From an uncultured Planctomycetaceae bacterium (lineage in GTDB: Bacteria; Planctomycetota; Planctomycetia; Pirellulales; Pirellulaceae), in the NCBI GenBank assembly GCA_903927685.1, contig CAIYOB010000283.1, positions 1 to 33,504 on the forward strand: a stretch of DNA of 33,504 nucleotides, in the 5' to 3' direction. The notes under the pieces were generated by a model. The model saw nothing but the letters and a program-made list of their open reading frames with translations. It ran no database searches and had not been told where the DNA came from. How positions within the stretch are numbered: position 1 is the first letter of the stretch; every line of letters begins with the position of its first letter. Shown here piece after piece: positions 6,785 to 14,562 of the stretch. The translations under genes were made by a program, and so were the position numbers.

Positions 6785-9451
6785 TCACTCCGCCGTCAGC
6801 AAGGTCAGTTGACGCTGCCACGACGGGTCGTCGCGCGCGAGGGTCTTGGTCTGTCCGTCGCGAGTCTCGGCGACGATCGTTTGAAAGGGTTTGTCGGTGA
6901 AGCAGACTTCGCCGAACGTGAACGACGCCCGGGCATCCTTCACGACGAACATCGGATCGGGCAGCGACTGGCCCACGGTGTAGCTGAAGCCGCCGAGTAC
7001 TTCCGTGCGCCCGCCGCCAGTGGTGGCCAGCAAGGTCCCGCCGCCCTCGGTCTTGTAGCCCAGGATCCACAGCGTCCCGCCGTCGTTGGCGACGTGCAAG
7101 CCGTCGCCTTCGACGTTGAACTGGCGGGCCCACACCGTCTGGCCTTGGAAGCGGAACGAGCGGCCCACCACGTCGTCGATGAACACGTGGCCCGCGCCGG
7201 AACCCTCGTAGGCCCGCGCGCCTTGGAAGTTGATCATCAGGCGCCGCATCACCAGCGTTCGCCGGGACGTGTTCTCCAGGAACACGAAGGGACCGCTCGC
7301 GAAATTGGTCTGGAGGCCGTCGAGTTCAATGATCTCCGGCCGAGCGGCTGCGGATTCGTCGGCCAGGCGGAACACGGGCTGGGCTTGGTCCTGCAGCGGC
7401 GCGACGACGGTGAGCCATGCCCGGCACCCCAGGATGCGCTGCACCCGACCGCGAATCAGGATCGTCTTGCCGATCGCATACCGGCCGCGCGGCAGGTAGA
7501 CCGTCGTGGCCCCGGAATCGATGGCGGCTTGCAGCGCGCCGCTGTCGTCGCCGTCGTCGTCCGCCTGGGCCCCGAACTTCTGCGGCGCGACCCACGTCGC
7601 CGGATCGCCCCAGGGCAGCTCGGGCGTTTCGCGAATGGGCAATCGCAGCCCCTGGGTCGAGCTGCCGAACAGACTGACCGCCGGCTTGCTGAGGAACTGA
7701 TCGACGGTTCGTGGCAGCTCCGCCAGCGGTGGGCTGCACACGCCGCCCCGCCGATCCTCGATGGCCGTGCGGTAGCCGCTGGTGCGGAGATTACGGGCCA
7801 TCAAGCCCGCATCGCAGACCACCGCGGGCAATTCGGACGCGCCGCCGATCCCCGTCAGTTCGGCATCGAGCAGGACGGACAGGCCGCCGGCCGCGACGAA
7901 GGCTGGGACGGCGTTGGTGCTCTTCAAGCCGCGCACGGTACAGGGCTGGCCATCGTTGCGAAAGCCGAACCGGTTCTGGTGCTCGACCGTGATGTGTTCG
8001 AGCGTCTCGCTAGCCACGCCTCGGGCCGTATGCACGCCGATGTCGAAGCCCTGGACGCGCACGTTCTTGATCAGGCACGGGCCCTGCTCGTCGGTGTAGC
8101 CCAGGTCCAGGCCGGCGACGCCCTGGCCGTCGCCCGAGACGATGGTCACGTCGTACATGCCGCCCTGGTTGTTGGCGATGAACTGGATGCCGCAGGCGCC
8201 GGGATTGTTCGCGCCCGTGTCGACCGTCAGGTGCTGGACCTCGTTGCCGAACCGCTGCGCCGGGGCCTCGCCGGTCCAGATCACGGGCTGCGGGTGCCGC
8301 GGATCTTCGAAGCCCGGGCAGGCATCGCGCAGTTGGAGCACCGTGGCCGCCCGGCTTTGCCCGTGGAGCACCGTTCGTTTTTCCTCCGCTCCGCCACCCT
8401 TGCCGTGCGGCCAGCGGAGGGTGTCCGAGACAAGGTAGACGCCGTTGGGCAGATAGATGATGGCGCCCTGATTGGGATGATCGTCCAGAGCCCGTTGGAT
8501 CGCGGCCGTGTCGTCGGTGACGCCGTCGCCCTGGGCACGGTACGGAGGCTGAGTCACATCGACCACGCCGGCGTCGGCTGGAAACCCGTAGTTCTCCCCA
8601 CCCGGCAGCGGTTGGCCGCGGGGGATGCGAGGGTGCTCGGGACGCGCATACTTGGCGTTCCAGACAAAGCCTGGCGCTGGAGCTTGCACGTCGGCATTGG
8701 CGAACCGGAGTTCGGCCAAGCCCGCCATCTCGCCGCCGCGGTAGTTCGATTTGATCTGCAGCTTGAAGTAGCGGCCCTTGACCGGCCGCTCGAACTTGAC
8801 GGCCTGGCCGCGGTCGTCTTCCGTGCCGGGCGCCATCGGCAGCGTGAACAGGCCGACCGGCGTGAACGACTTGTCGTCGGCCGATGCGGACAGCTCGAAT
8901 TGCTTGACACTGCGGGAATTCCAGTCGCCCTTCTCGTTGTAGTTCCACACGTACAGGCCGCTGACGTTGTGCACTTGCCCCAGATCGAACCACAGCCACG
9001 CATCCGGGGCGCCGTTCCACATGTTGCTGCCGCCCTGGTAGACGTCATTGGAATGCACGTAGGCCCCGCTGCCCGGCCACGTTTCGCCCCAGCCGGAGCC
9101 GTCGATCAGTTTCTGTGGCGAGCGGCCGGCGTTCTCCTGCCAATTGGACGCGTGGGCCGCCACGGGCGTGATGAACGCCCCGAGGGACGCCGTCGGCGGC
9201 AGCGGTGCGGAGAGCGTCACCTGGCCCGCGCCCCGTTTGGCCACGTAAAACGCGTGCCCCTTCAGTTCGATCTTCTCGCCCAGGCGAAACAGCCTGGCCG
9301 GATCAGGCTGCGGCGGCCCGGCCGGTTCCGCCGCCCCGGCTGCGAAGGCGACGAGACTCAAGACCACGCCGAGGAATTCCCGCCGTAGCGGGCGCGTGGC
9401 CGGTTCTCCTGGATCGGCCACTACCGATACAACTCCATCGATCCGATTCAT
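6785..9451 (-). CDS. Secreted discoidin plus double pectate-lyase-fold (right-handed beta-helix) protein
   Basis: 888 residues. The start is ATG at 9451 with GGAAGGAA just upstream. A twin-arginine leader (RREFLGVV at 23-30, then a hydrophobic stretch ending AAGAAEP) indicates Tat export. Residues ~95-255 look like an F5/8 type C (discoidin) carbohydrate-binding domain: KLIDGSGWGETWPGSG, DAWLWFDLGQVHNVSGLYVW, GRYFKLQIKSNYRGGEMAGLAELRF. Residues ~295-510 form a first pectate-lyase-superfamily helix (GDGVTDDTAAIQRALD, GAIIYLPNGVYLVSDTL), and ~625-830 a second (DDSGALQAAIDSGATTVYLP). Such proteins bind or cleave complex polysaccharides outside the cell; which glycan cannot be read from the sequence, and catalytic residues are not certain. 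The leader and the neighbouring secreted proteins fit a polysaccharide-use role. Confidence 0.85.
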   Translation of the reverse strand: MNRIDGVVSVVADPGEPATRPLRREFLGVVLSLVAFAAGAAEPAGPPQPDPARLFRLGEKIELKGHAFYVAKRGAGQVTLSAPLPPTASLGAFITPVAAHASNWQENAGRSPQKLIDGSGWGETWPGSGAYVHSNDVYQGGSNMWNGAPDAWLWFDLGQVHNVSGLYVWNYNEKGDWNSRSVKQFELSASADDKSFTPVGLFTLPMAPGTEDDRGQAVKFERPVKGRYFKLQIKSNYRGGEMAGLAELRFANADVQAPAPGFVWNAKYARPEHPRIPRGQPLPGGENYGFPADAGVVDVTQPPYRAQGDGVTDDTAAIQRALDDHPNQGAIIYLPNGVYLVSDTLRWPHGKGGGAEEKRTVLHGQSRAATVLQLRDACPGFEDPRHPQPVIWTGEAPAQRFGNEVQHLTVDTGANNPGACGIQFIANNQGGMYDVTIVSGDGQGVAGLDLGYTDEQGPCLIKNVRVQGFDIGVHTARGVASETLEHITVEHQNRFGFRNDGQPCTVRGLKSTNAVPAFVAAGGLSVLLDAELTGIGGASELPAVVCDAGLMARNLRTSGYRTAIEDRRGGVCSPPLAELPRTVDQFLSKPAVSLFGSSTQGLRLPIRETPELPWGDPATWVAPQKFGAQADDDGDDSGALQAAIDSGATTVYLPRGRYAIGKTILIRGRVQRILGCRAWLTVVAPLQDQAQPVFRLADESAAARPEIIELDGLQTNFASGPFVFLENTSRRTLVMRRLMINFQGARAYEGSGAGHVFIDDVVGRSFRFQGQTVWARQFNVEGDGLHVANDGGTLWILGYKTEGGGTLLATTGGGRTEVLGGFSYTVGQSLPDPMFVVKDARASFTFGEVCFTDKPFQTIVAETRDGQTKTLARDDPSWQRQLTLLTAE

Positions 9452-9655
9452 GATCGCGTTCCTTCCAGCTTGTGGGTTAGACTTCCAGTCCCGTCATGTT
9501 CGGCGGCCTGCCACTCCCAACCCGTTCGGCTCGACACTCGACAGGCTCGAAGCCGATCCCACGACCGACCCCGGCAAACGCCCGACACACGAACGCCAAG
9601 GGGGTATTGTCTCCTCGATCAAGAAGCGAGACCGGCTCACGCCGGCGCACCCGCG

Positions 9656-9871
9656 TTACGGACTTGGAGCAGACGTTCCAGAAGAGGCGTCCGACTTTGC
9701 CGTGATCGCCGCGTGAACCTGTTCCAGCGTCAGGGGTGGGTAATTGACCGCAATGCCTTCCGGCAAGGCTCCGTCCAGATACTCCGTAAGAATCGCTTCC
9801 ATCCCGATCCGTGTGCCGCGCAGGACAATCTCGTCGGCGGAAACGAATTCAAAGTAGTCTTCCAGTTGCAT
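9656..9871 (-). CDS. DUF433 family protein (antitoxin-like), C-terminally shortened
   Basis: 71 residues. ATG at 9871 is chosen because AAGGTGA lies six bases upstream and the family begins here (MQLEDYFEFV); the frame is open upstream to 10066, but that part has no family resemblance. The core SADEIVLRGTRIGMEAILTE and YPPLTLEQVHAAIT is typical of DUF433, a winged-helix DNA-binding domain usually paired with a DUF5615 PIN-like toxin. After AAIT the usual helix (YYLxxR-type, ~25 residues) is missing and replaced by KSDASSGTSAPSP. No toxin gene follows; the next minus-strand gene is the pectate-lyase-fold protein. It is probably an orphan, possibly non-functional antitoxin. Confidence 0.65.
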   Translation of the reverse strand: MQLEDYFEFVSADEIVLRGTRIGMEAILTEYLDGALPEGIAVNYPPLTLEQVHAAITAKSDASSGTSAPSP

Positions 9872-10363
9872 AACGCTCACCTTGCTGAATCGATCGCCTT
9901 TGGCGTCGCCGTCGGCGACTCTGGCCCGAGTCAGTTCTCCGGCTTTTATTGTTGCCCTTGTCCGCGCGACATGCAATCGTACGTTTCCCGGGAGTCGGCT
10001 CCCCAGCGCCGCACTCCTGCTCCTGACCGGCTTCCTGGCTCGATCACGGCGGGCGTCGTGCCTCAACTCGATGGCGGATCCACCGGCCTGTCAAACCGCA
10101 AAATCGATGAAACGGCTGCCCACTTTCCGTCGGGAGCAGCGCCGACCAGTTGCGACATCAATTTGACGAGTTTCGATCCGGCACGGCGTCGTTATCTTGG
10201 GCCGAACACCAATGACAGGCCCACCACCGCGCCAATCACAGCAATCGTTGTCTTGGTGTGCATGTTGTTCCTGGTTGTCCTTTCTTTCCGGTCCATTCTT
10301 CGATGTTTGAACGCGTTCGAAGGCGGGCATGCGGCCGCCCACGCCGGGAACGATTTCCACCGG
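9872..10363. other. Gap between the DUF433 gene and the creatininase-family gene
   Basis: 492 bases. Apart from the small hydrophobic peptide frame at 10192-10263 I see no gene, repeat or terminator. Open frames on either strand have arginine-rich or cysteine-rich compositions typical of non-coding high-GC DNA. Confidence 0.4.
10192..10263 (-). CDS. Possible 23-residue hydrophobic peptide
   Basis: ATG at 10263 opens a frame for MHTKTTIAVIGAVVGLSLVF followed by GPR and a stop: a short charged head, one membrane-spanning segment and an Arg end. CAGGA lies six bases upstream. It sits alone in a 490-base gap between the creatininase-family and DUF433 genes. It could be a real small membrane peptide, the surviving N-terminus of a lost secreted protein, or chance. 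No homology can be claimed. Confidence 0.25.
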   Translation of the reverse strand: MHTKTTIAVIGAVVGLSLVFGPR

Positions 10364-11203
10364 CTACACCAGCCACCAGTGCTCTGGGCTGACCGTTTTC
10401 AGGCTGAAGGCCCGCTGGTCCTCCGGCAGCGACTCCAGCAACTCCCTGGCCTTGCAGCCCAGGGCCTCCGCCGCCAGTTCTACGTTCCGCTGGCCGACCG
10501 TGGCCGAAGCATGCTGCCGGGGATCCTGGCCGCCGATACCGGACGGCGGCTTCATGTCCAGGTTCAGCGGGCCGTCACCCAGTTCGGCCATGTCCACCAG
10601 CTCGGGATACAGGAACATCATGTTCGACGTTTCCCACTTGGCGGCGTGGTCGGAATTCGATTCCGGGCCGCGGCTCAGCGTCATCTCCCAGTACCCTTTC
10701 CCGGTCGCGGTTCCGTCGGCGATGACCGGAGCCAGAGCCTTGTCGATCATCTCGATCTGCTCCCGGACGTTGTGCCCGGAAACGCCCAAGATCACGCGGA
10801 AGCCGGTCCTTTTCAGCCGGGTGAACAGGTCGGTCAGGACGGGCACCAGGTGTTCCTGCTTGAAACCGGCATGGAAGTAAACGGGCGGATAGACCACGCC
10901 GCCGAATTGCTCGGCACACTTGACCAGGATGCCGTGGGCCTTGATCGCATCGTTGCCCAGCGGCAAGTGCCGGCCGTGCCATTCAATCAGCCCGAAGGGC
11001 ACGTAGACCACGGGGAACTTGCGGCCTGCGGCCTCCAATTGCCCTGGCCGCAGGAACTGCATCTGGACCTCTGGGGCGAGGTGATTCGGCCGATCGGCGT
11101 GCTCCGCCTGTGCCGGCTCGGCGGCGGCCAGTCGACCTGCGGCCGCCACGGTGCCGCTCGCCAGGGCGAGGGCGTTGGCTCCGAGGAACTCGCGTCGTTG
11201 CAT
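10364..11203 (-). CDS. Tat-exported creatininase-family amidohydrolase
   Basis: 279 residues. ATG at 11203 is chosen over the upstream ATG at 11296 because it starts a twin-arginine leader (MQRREFLGANALALASG) and has AAGGGAAA upstream. The family signature FGLIEWHGRHLPLGNDA (70-86) carries the usual metal ligands E74, H76 and D85. Further motifs are GVSGHN near the middle and the HAxxxETS element (HAAKWETSNMMFLYPELVD). Creatininase-family enzymes are metal-dependent amidohydrolases acting on cyclic amides such as creatinine or on cofactor precursors. The exported form with a Tat leader is common in planctomycetes, and its substrate is unknown. No operon partner is evident. Confidence 0.85.
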   Translation of the reverse strand: MQRREFLGANALALASGTVAAAGRLAAAEPAQAEHADRPNHLAPEVQMQFLRPGQLEAAGRKFPVVYVPFGLIEWHGRHLPLGNDAIKAHGILVKCAEQFGGVVYPPVYFHAGFKQEHLVPVLTDLFTRLKRTGFRVILGVSGHNVREQIEMIDKALAPVIADGTATGKGYWEMTLSRGPESNSDHAAKWETSNMMFLYPELVDMAELGDGPLNLDMKPPSGIGGQDPRQHASATVGQRNVELAAEALGCKARELLESLPEDQRAFSLKTVSPEHWWLV

Positions 11204-11649
11204 CACTTTCCCTTTCCTTACACTGTGTCTGCCGCGGGTTCCACGTGGGCAACCTCGGGCAACCTCGGGCCATCGACGGATTGCTCCGATCACCACGTCA
11301 GCTTATGTTGATCGAGGTGGGCTGGCAATCGGCGGCACCGGGACGGCGTGCACCGGGACGGCGAGTCAGGACCAGCCGTGAATCTCGCCGGTAGGCAAAT
11401 TGCACTTCGATGCCGAGCCCGAGACCTGCAACATCGTGCCCGTTGAAGGGCAGCCGACAGCGGACAGGCGGGCGAAAAAGCAGGGTCAAGACGCAACGGG
11501 AGGTTGATCCACGGCGCCCACGCCAGTCCGGCCTCCGGTGAAAGTCCGAGCGATGCTTGATTTCTCCTGCGGTGCGAGTGATAACACGCTTCGGCAGGTT
11601 CGAGGTCGTCCCACCTTTTGTGTTTGCCGCAAGTTGGAGAGAACAGGCC
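11204..11649. other. Divergent intergenic region with two short tandem duplications
   Basis: 446 bases between the divergent creatininase-family (-) and GH5 (+) genes, so it should contain both promoters. It holds a 10-bp direct duplication (GGGCAACCTC twice, about 11248-11267) and a 15-bp duplication (GCACCGGGACGGCG unit, 11335-11364). No promoter boxes can be assigned with confidence, and open frames in it do not look like genes. Confidence 0.45.
11335..11364. repeat. 15-bp tandem duplication
   Basis: GCACCGGGACGGCGT at 11335-11349 is followed directly by GCACCGGGACGGCGA at 11350-11364, differing only in the last base. It lies in the non-coding stretch between two divergent genes. Confidence 0.8.
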
Positions 11650-12723
11650 ATGTGTCGAACGACGCAACACGATGTCACGTCAGCCACCGCCCGCCGCAGG
11701 ACCGTGTCGCAGTGGTGGGTATTCCTCCTGGTTCTGGCTTCCCCATCAACGCTGGCGGCGCAAAGCTCGGAAGCGGCGGGGACTCCCGATGCAGCCGCCC
11801 AGAACCAGCGACTCGGGCGTGGTGTGAACATCATCGGCTACGATCCACTGTGGAAGTCGCCCGCGAAGGCACGCTTCCAGGAGCGGCACTTTGCGCTGAT
11901 CAAGCAGGCCGGGTTTTCCCACGTCCGCATCAACCTGCATCCGTTTCGCGATACCAAGCTGGGCCCGGACCACAAGCTCAGCGAAGCCTGGCTGGCGACC
12001 CTCGATTGGGCCGTCCAGCAGGCCCTTGCCAACCGGTTGTTGGTCATCCTGGATTTCCACGAGTTCAATGCCCTGGGCGAGAATCCCGACGCGAACAAGG
12101 ATCGTTTCTTGGCCTGTTGGCGACAAGTCGCAGACCGGTACCAGGGCCAGCCGAGCGAGGTGCTGTTCGAGATCCTGAACGAGCCGAACAAGAAGTTGAC
12201 GCCCGAAATGTGGAACCAATGGCTGCGTGAAGCATTGGCAATCATTCGGCAAGACAATCCGAAGCGGACCGTTGTCATTGGCCCGGCATCCTGGTACAGC
12301 ATCAACCTGCTGGAGAAGCTGGAGTTGCCAGCGGATGATCGGCAAATCATCGCCAGTGTCCATTACTACAATCCATTCGCCTTCACGCACCAGGGCGCCC
12401 CGTGGACAGGGAACAAGGACCAAGTGGGTGTGCCCTGGAGCGGCACGGAGGCGGAGCAACAGGCCATCGTTCGGGACTTTGACAAGGCTCAGACCTGGGC
12501 TCGCCAGCATAACCGGCCACTTTACCTGGGCGAGTTCGGCGCCTACGACAAGGGCGACATGGCATCGCGGGTCCGCTGGACGTCGTTTGTGGCCCGGTCC
12601 GCCGAGCAACTTGGCTGGAGTTGGGGCTATTGGCAGTTCGACGGCGACTTCATCGTCTATGACATGAAGAACCAGAGCTGGGTCGAGCCGATCCGTGATG
12701 CCTTGATTCCCCCTGCAAATTAG
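11650..12723 (+). CDS. Secreted glycoside hydrolase family 5 (cellulase-like)
   Basis: 357 residues. ATG at 11650 has GGAGAG upstream and is followed by a signal peptide (basic RRR at 15-17, then WWVFLLVLASPSTLAAQSS); the earlier in-frame ATG at 11557 gives no sensible leader. The TIM-barrel signature is clear: GRGVNIIGYDP at 57, HVRINLHPF at 91, LLVILDFHEFNA at 130, the acid/base Glu178 in LFEILNEPN, HYYNPFAFTHQGAPW at 238, the nucleophile Glu295 in LYLGEFGAY, and the WGYWQFDGDF end. GH5 enzymes cleave beta-glucans or beta-mannans by a retaining mechanism; the subfamily cannot be set by eye. A broken gene follows 66 bases downstream on the same strand. Confidence 0.92.
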   Translation: MCRTTQHDVTSATARRRTVSQWWVFLLVLASPSTLAAQSSEAAGTPDAAAQNQRLGRGVNIIGYDPLWKSPAKARFQERHFALIKQAGFSHVRINLHPFRDTKLGPDHKLSEAWLATLDWAVQQALANRLLVILDFHEFNALGENPDANKDRFLACWRQVADRYQGQPSEVLFEILNEPNKKLTPEMWNQWLREALAIIRQDNPKRTVVIGPASWYSINLLEKLELPADDRQIIASVHYYNPFAFTHQGAPWTGNKDQVGVPWSGTEAEQQAIVRDFDKAQTWARQHNRPLYLGEFGAYDKGDMASRVRWTSFVARSAEQLGWSWGYWQFDGDFIVYDMKNQSWVEPIRDALIPPAN

Positions 12724-12776
12724 CCGCTGGCAAAGGCCGGCAACCGGCCAGCCGCCGAGGGATTTGCCAGCCGCGG
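12724..12776 (+). terminator. Nested inverted repeats after the GH5 gene
   Basis: Directly after the GH5 stop, CTGGCAAA (12727-12734) pairs with TTTGCCAG (12763-12770). Inside it GGCCGG (12735-12740) pairs with CCGGCC (12744-12749) across a 3-base loop. No T-run follows, so this is a weak terminator at best. It could be a processing or stability hairpin ahead of the next start codon at 12790. Confidence 0.35.
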
Positions 12777-12789
12777 AGAGGATGTGTTG

Positions 12790-13173
12790 ATGAAACGCTT
12801 GATCATGGTCGCGTTGTTCGCCTGGACGGCGGCGTCCGGGGCGTCTGCCGCCCCGCCGTGCCGGACTTATGTGGACCCGACGCAGCTGGATTGCCGCTGG
12901 CCGAAGCACAGCGACTACAAGCAGCCTTGGCGGGCTTACCTTCAGACCAAGTCGGCCGTCGATTTCCTCGCCGGCATCGGCGTGAACTGGGCGTCGCCGG
13001 GGAACGACGAACTGGCGGTGCGTCTGCTCGCCGAGGCGGGTTTCAAGGCGCTGCGCATCGAGATCGGCTGGGGGAGCGTGAAGTGGGATGAGAGCGGGCT
13101 CCACAACCATGACCGCATGCTCCAACTGCTGAAGATGTGCCAGCAGTACGGCATTCGGCCGACGATGTTGTGA
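12790..13173 (+). pseudogene. Broken secreted glycosidase-like gene, N-terminal part
   Basis: 127 residues from ATG 12790 (GAGAGGA upstream). A signal peptide (MKRLIMVALFAWTAASGASA) is followed by the start of what looks like a TIM-barrel glycosidase: KSAVDFLAGIGVNWASPGND, LLAEAGFKALRIEIGWGSV, MLQLLKMCQQYGIRPTML. The frame stops right after this beta-strand/alpha-helix unit, where a barrel of ~300 further residues would be expected, including all catalytic residues. The stop TGA overlaps an ATG at 13173 that opens the following fragment in another frame. An internal deletion with frameshift in an original gene is the simplest reading. Confidence 0.7.
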
Positions 13174-13700
13174 TGCACTTCTTTAACGCCTATCAGCCGG
13201 ACCCCAAGGACATGGGCCTGCTGCCGGCCGATCTCGCGAAACTGCCGGCCGACGGAACCTTCGACCAGTTCGCCACGCCACCGCTGCGGGCGGTGCGCAA
13301 TCTCACGCAAGCGTTCGACGGCGCGACCGAGGTGCCATCGCCCGTGCAGCTGACGCTGCAGTACGGCGCAATCGGCCCGCCACGCGAGATCTTCAAGGGC
13401 GACGAGCAGCATCCCCCACTGCGGTACGAGGATGTGTTTGCGTTCCTGCCGTTCCAGGTGAGCAGCCGCAAGCTGGTGATTGCGGTCTATGTGATGACGT
13501 ACGACATCACCAAGCCGATGCCGGAGCAACAATATCGGCTGGCGATCCAGGGACTACCGGCGGGAACGGCGCCACGAACGTTGTACGATCCGCTCACCGG
13601 CAATCGCTCATCCCTGCAGGTAACACGCGAGCGGGATGCAGTGGAGGTGACGGTGCCGGTGGTGGACTACCCGAGGCTGATGGTGGTGGAGTCCATTTGA
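13173..13700 (+). pseudogene. C-terminal part of the broken glycosidase-like gene
   Basis: 175 residues from ATG 13173 (TGATG junction with the fragment before). There is no leader. The sequence looks like an accessory beta-sandwich tail: DVFAFLPFQVSSRKLVIAVY, VMTYDITKPMPEQQYRLAIQ, VTVPVVDYPRLMVVESI. It has good codon use throughout, so loss of the middle of the gene may be recent. It is not possible to tell from the sequence whether both halves came from one gene or from two fused by a deletion. Restarted translation through TGATG could still make this piece, but it would not be exported. Confidence 0.6.
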
Positions 13701-13801
13701 TCGTCAATGGACCGCGAAATCCGCGAGACAAAGCCTCAACCCAACCCACTCCCCGGCGTACCGGGGCGAGGAAGTTGTTTCGTGAGTGTTCCTAGGTCTC
13801 T

Positions 13802-13946
13802 AGCAGATTCAGGGAGGCCAACAGATTGAATTCGTTGAGCTTGAAACCGCAGTTCCAATCTGCCGGAGAACCCGGCAAACACCCGTTTCTCTCTTCAAGA
13901 GCATCGGAATCAGAGGTCCCAATCTGCTGGCCTCCCTGAATCTGCT
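13802..13946. repeat. Element bounded by 27-bp near-perfect inverted repeats (MITE-like)
   Basis: The arm at 13802-13828 (AGCAGATTCAGGGAGGCC, then AACAGATTG) is the reverse complement of 13920-13946 with a single mismatch (26/27). The 91-base interior has no gene and contains a related AATCTGCCGG. The right arm contains AATCTGCTGG twice, 8 bases apart. No target duplication is evident at the ends. It may be a small non-autonomous mobile element, a processed structured RNA or a large hairpin. Confidence 0.75.
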
Positions 13947-14062
13947 GGACATCCAAATCAGGAACCACCCCGCTAGAAAACCCTCTGCTGGCTTTGCTGA
14001 ATCGTTGCCGCTGTGGTGCTGGACGCCCGCAACACCTCCGTCATCGCGGCGACGACGAACGT

Positions 14063-14236
14063 CAGCGCGATGTGGACAATACCGATTACTTCCGCATCCG
14101 CGGGTCGCTGAATCAAACGTCGGCCAGTTCCAAGTACCTGGCGTATTTCGACTTCGACCTGGACAACGATGTGGACGGGTCCGACCAGACCCAGTTCCTG
14201 GCTCGCTACCGGAAACGGCTGGCGTGGACCGGATGA
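14063..14236 (+). pseudogene. Dockerin-like C-terminal remnant of a large secreted protein
   Basis: The frame ending at the stop 14234-14236 encodes DVDNTDYFRIRGSLNQ, then KYLAYFDFDLDNDVDGSDQ and TQFLARYRKRLAWTG. Two Ca-binding-loop-like DxDxDxxD segments each followed by a helix are the type I dockerin-like tail seen at the C-termini of very large planctomycete surface proteins. Nothing upstream in this frame resembles the rest of such a protein and no start site is plausible. It is read as the stranded end of a lost gene, perhaps of the same kind as the adhesin remnant at 3079-3540. Confidence 0.65.
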
Positions 14237-14562
14237 CGGAGCGGCGATCCGCGGACAAGGAACGAAGAGCGGCAAGCAACGCGTCTGTCGGAACGGTCGC
14301 TCGTGCTGTCGATGCGGGTGTTGGGCGCGGCGTCCGCGGCAACACGCTACCGCTACCGCCGACATCGAAAGCAGATCCCCGCGAATGAGGATCGCGGCGG
14401 CACAAGCGGCAAACGCGCCGTTGGGGCGCGTTGCGGCGGTTGTGTGTGCCGGGTCGAGAACTTAGGAATCTCTAACTGCAGCCGAACGGGAAATGATCGA
14501 CGCATGTTCTGGCAGCAGGCAGCGGTTTGTTGCTTGGCAGGTCGTCTACGGTCTCCCGGCAG
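14237..14562. other. Non-coding gap
   Basis: 326 bases between the dockerin-like remnant and the 3' end of the DUF58 gene. I see no gene, repeat or terminator here. Confidence 0.4.

Noticed and set aside
5702..9388. Very long plus-strand open frame (over 1,200 codons)
   Set aside because: It lies antisense to the PQQ propeller and the pectate-lyase-fold gene, is Arg/His/Gln-rich, has no domain and is explained by high GC and lack of stops opposite well-coded genes.
9470..11311. Plus-strand open frame of about 610 codons
   Set aside because: Antisense to the creatininase-family and DUF433 genes, with no recognisable domain.
11746..13125. Minus-strand open frame opposite the GH5 gene
   Set aside because: The GH5 on the plus strand has both catalytic glutamates, a leader and a ribosome-binding site; the opposite frame is a shadow.
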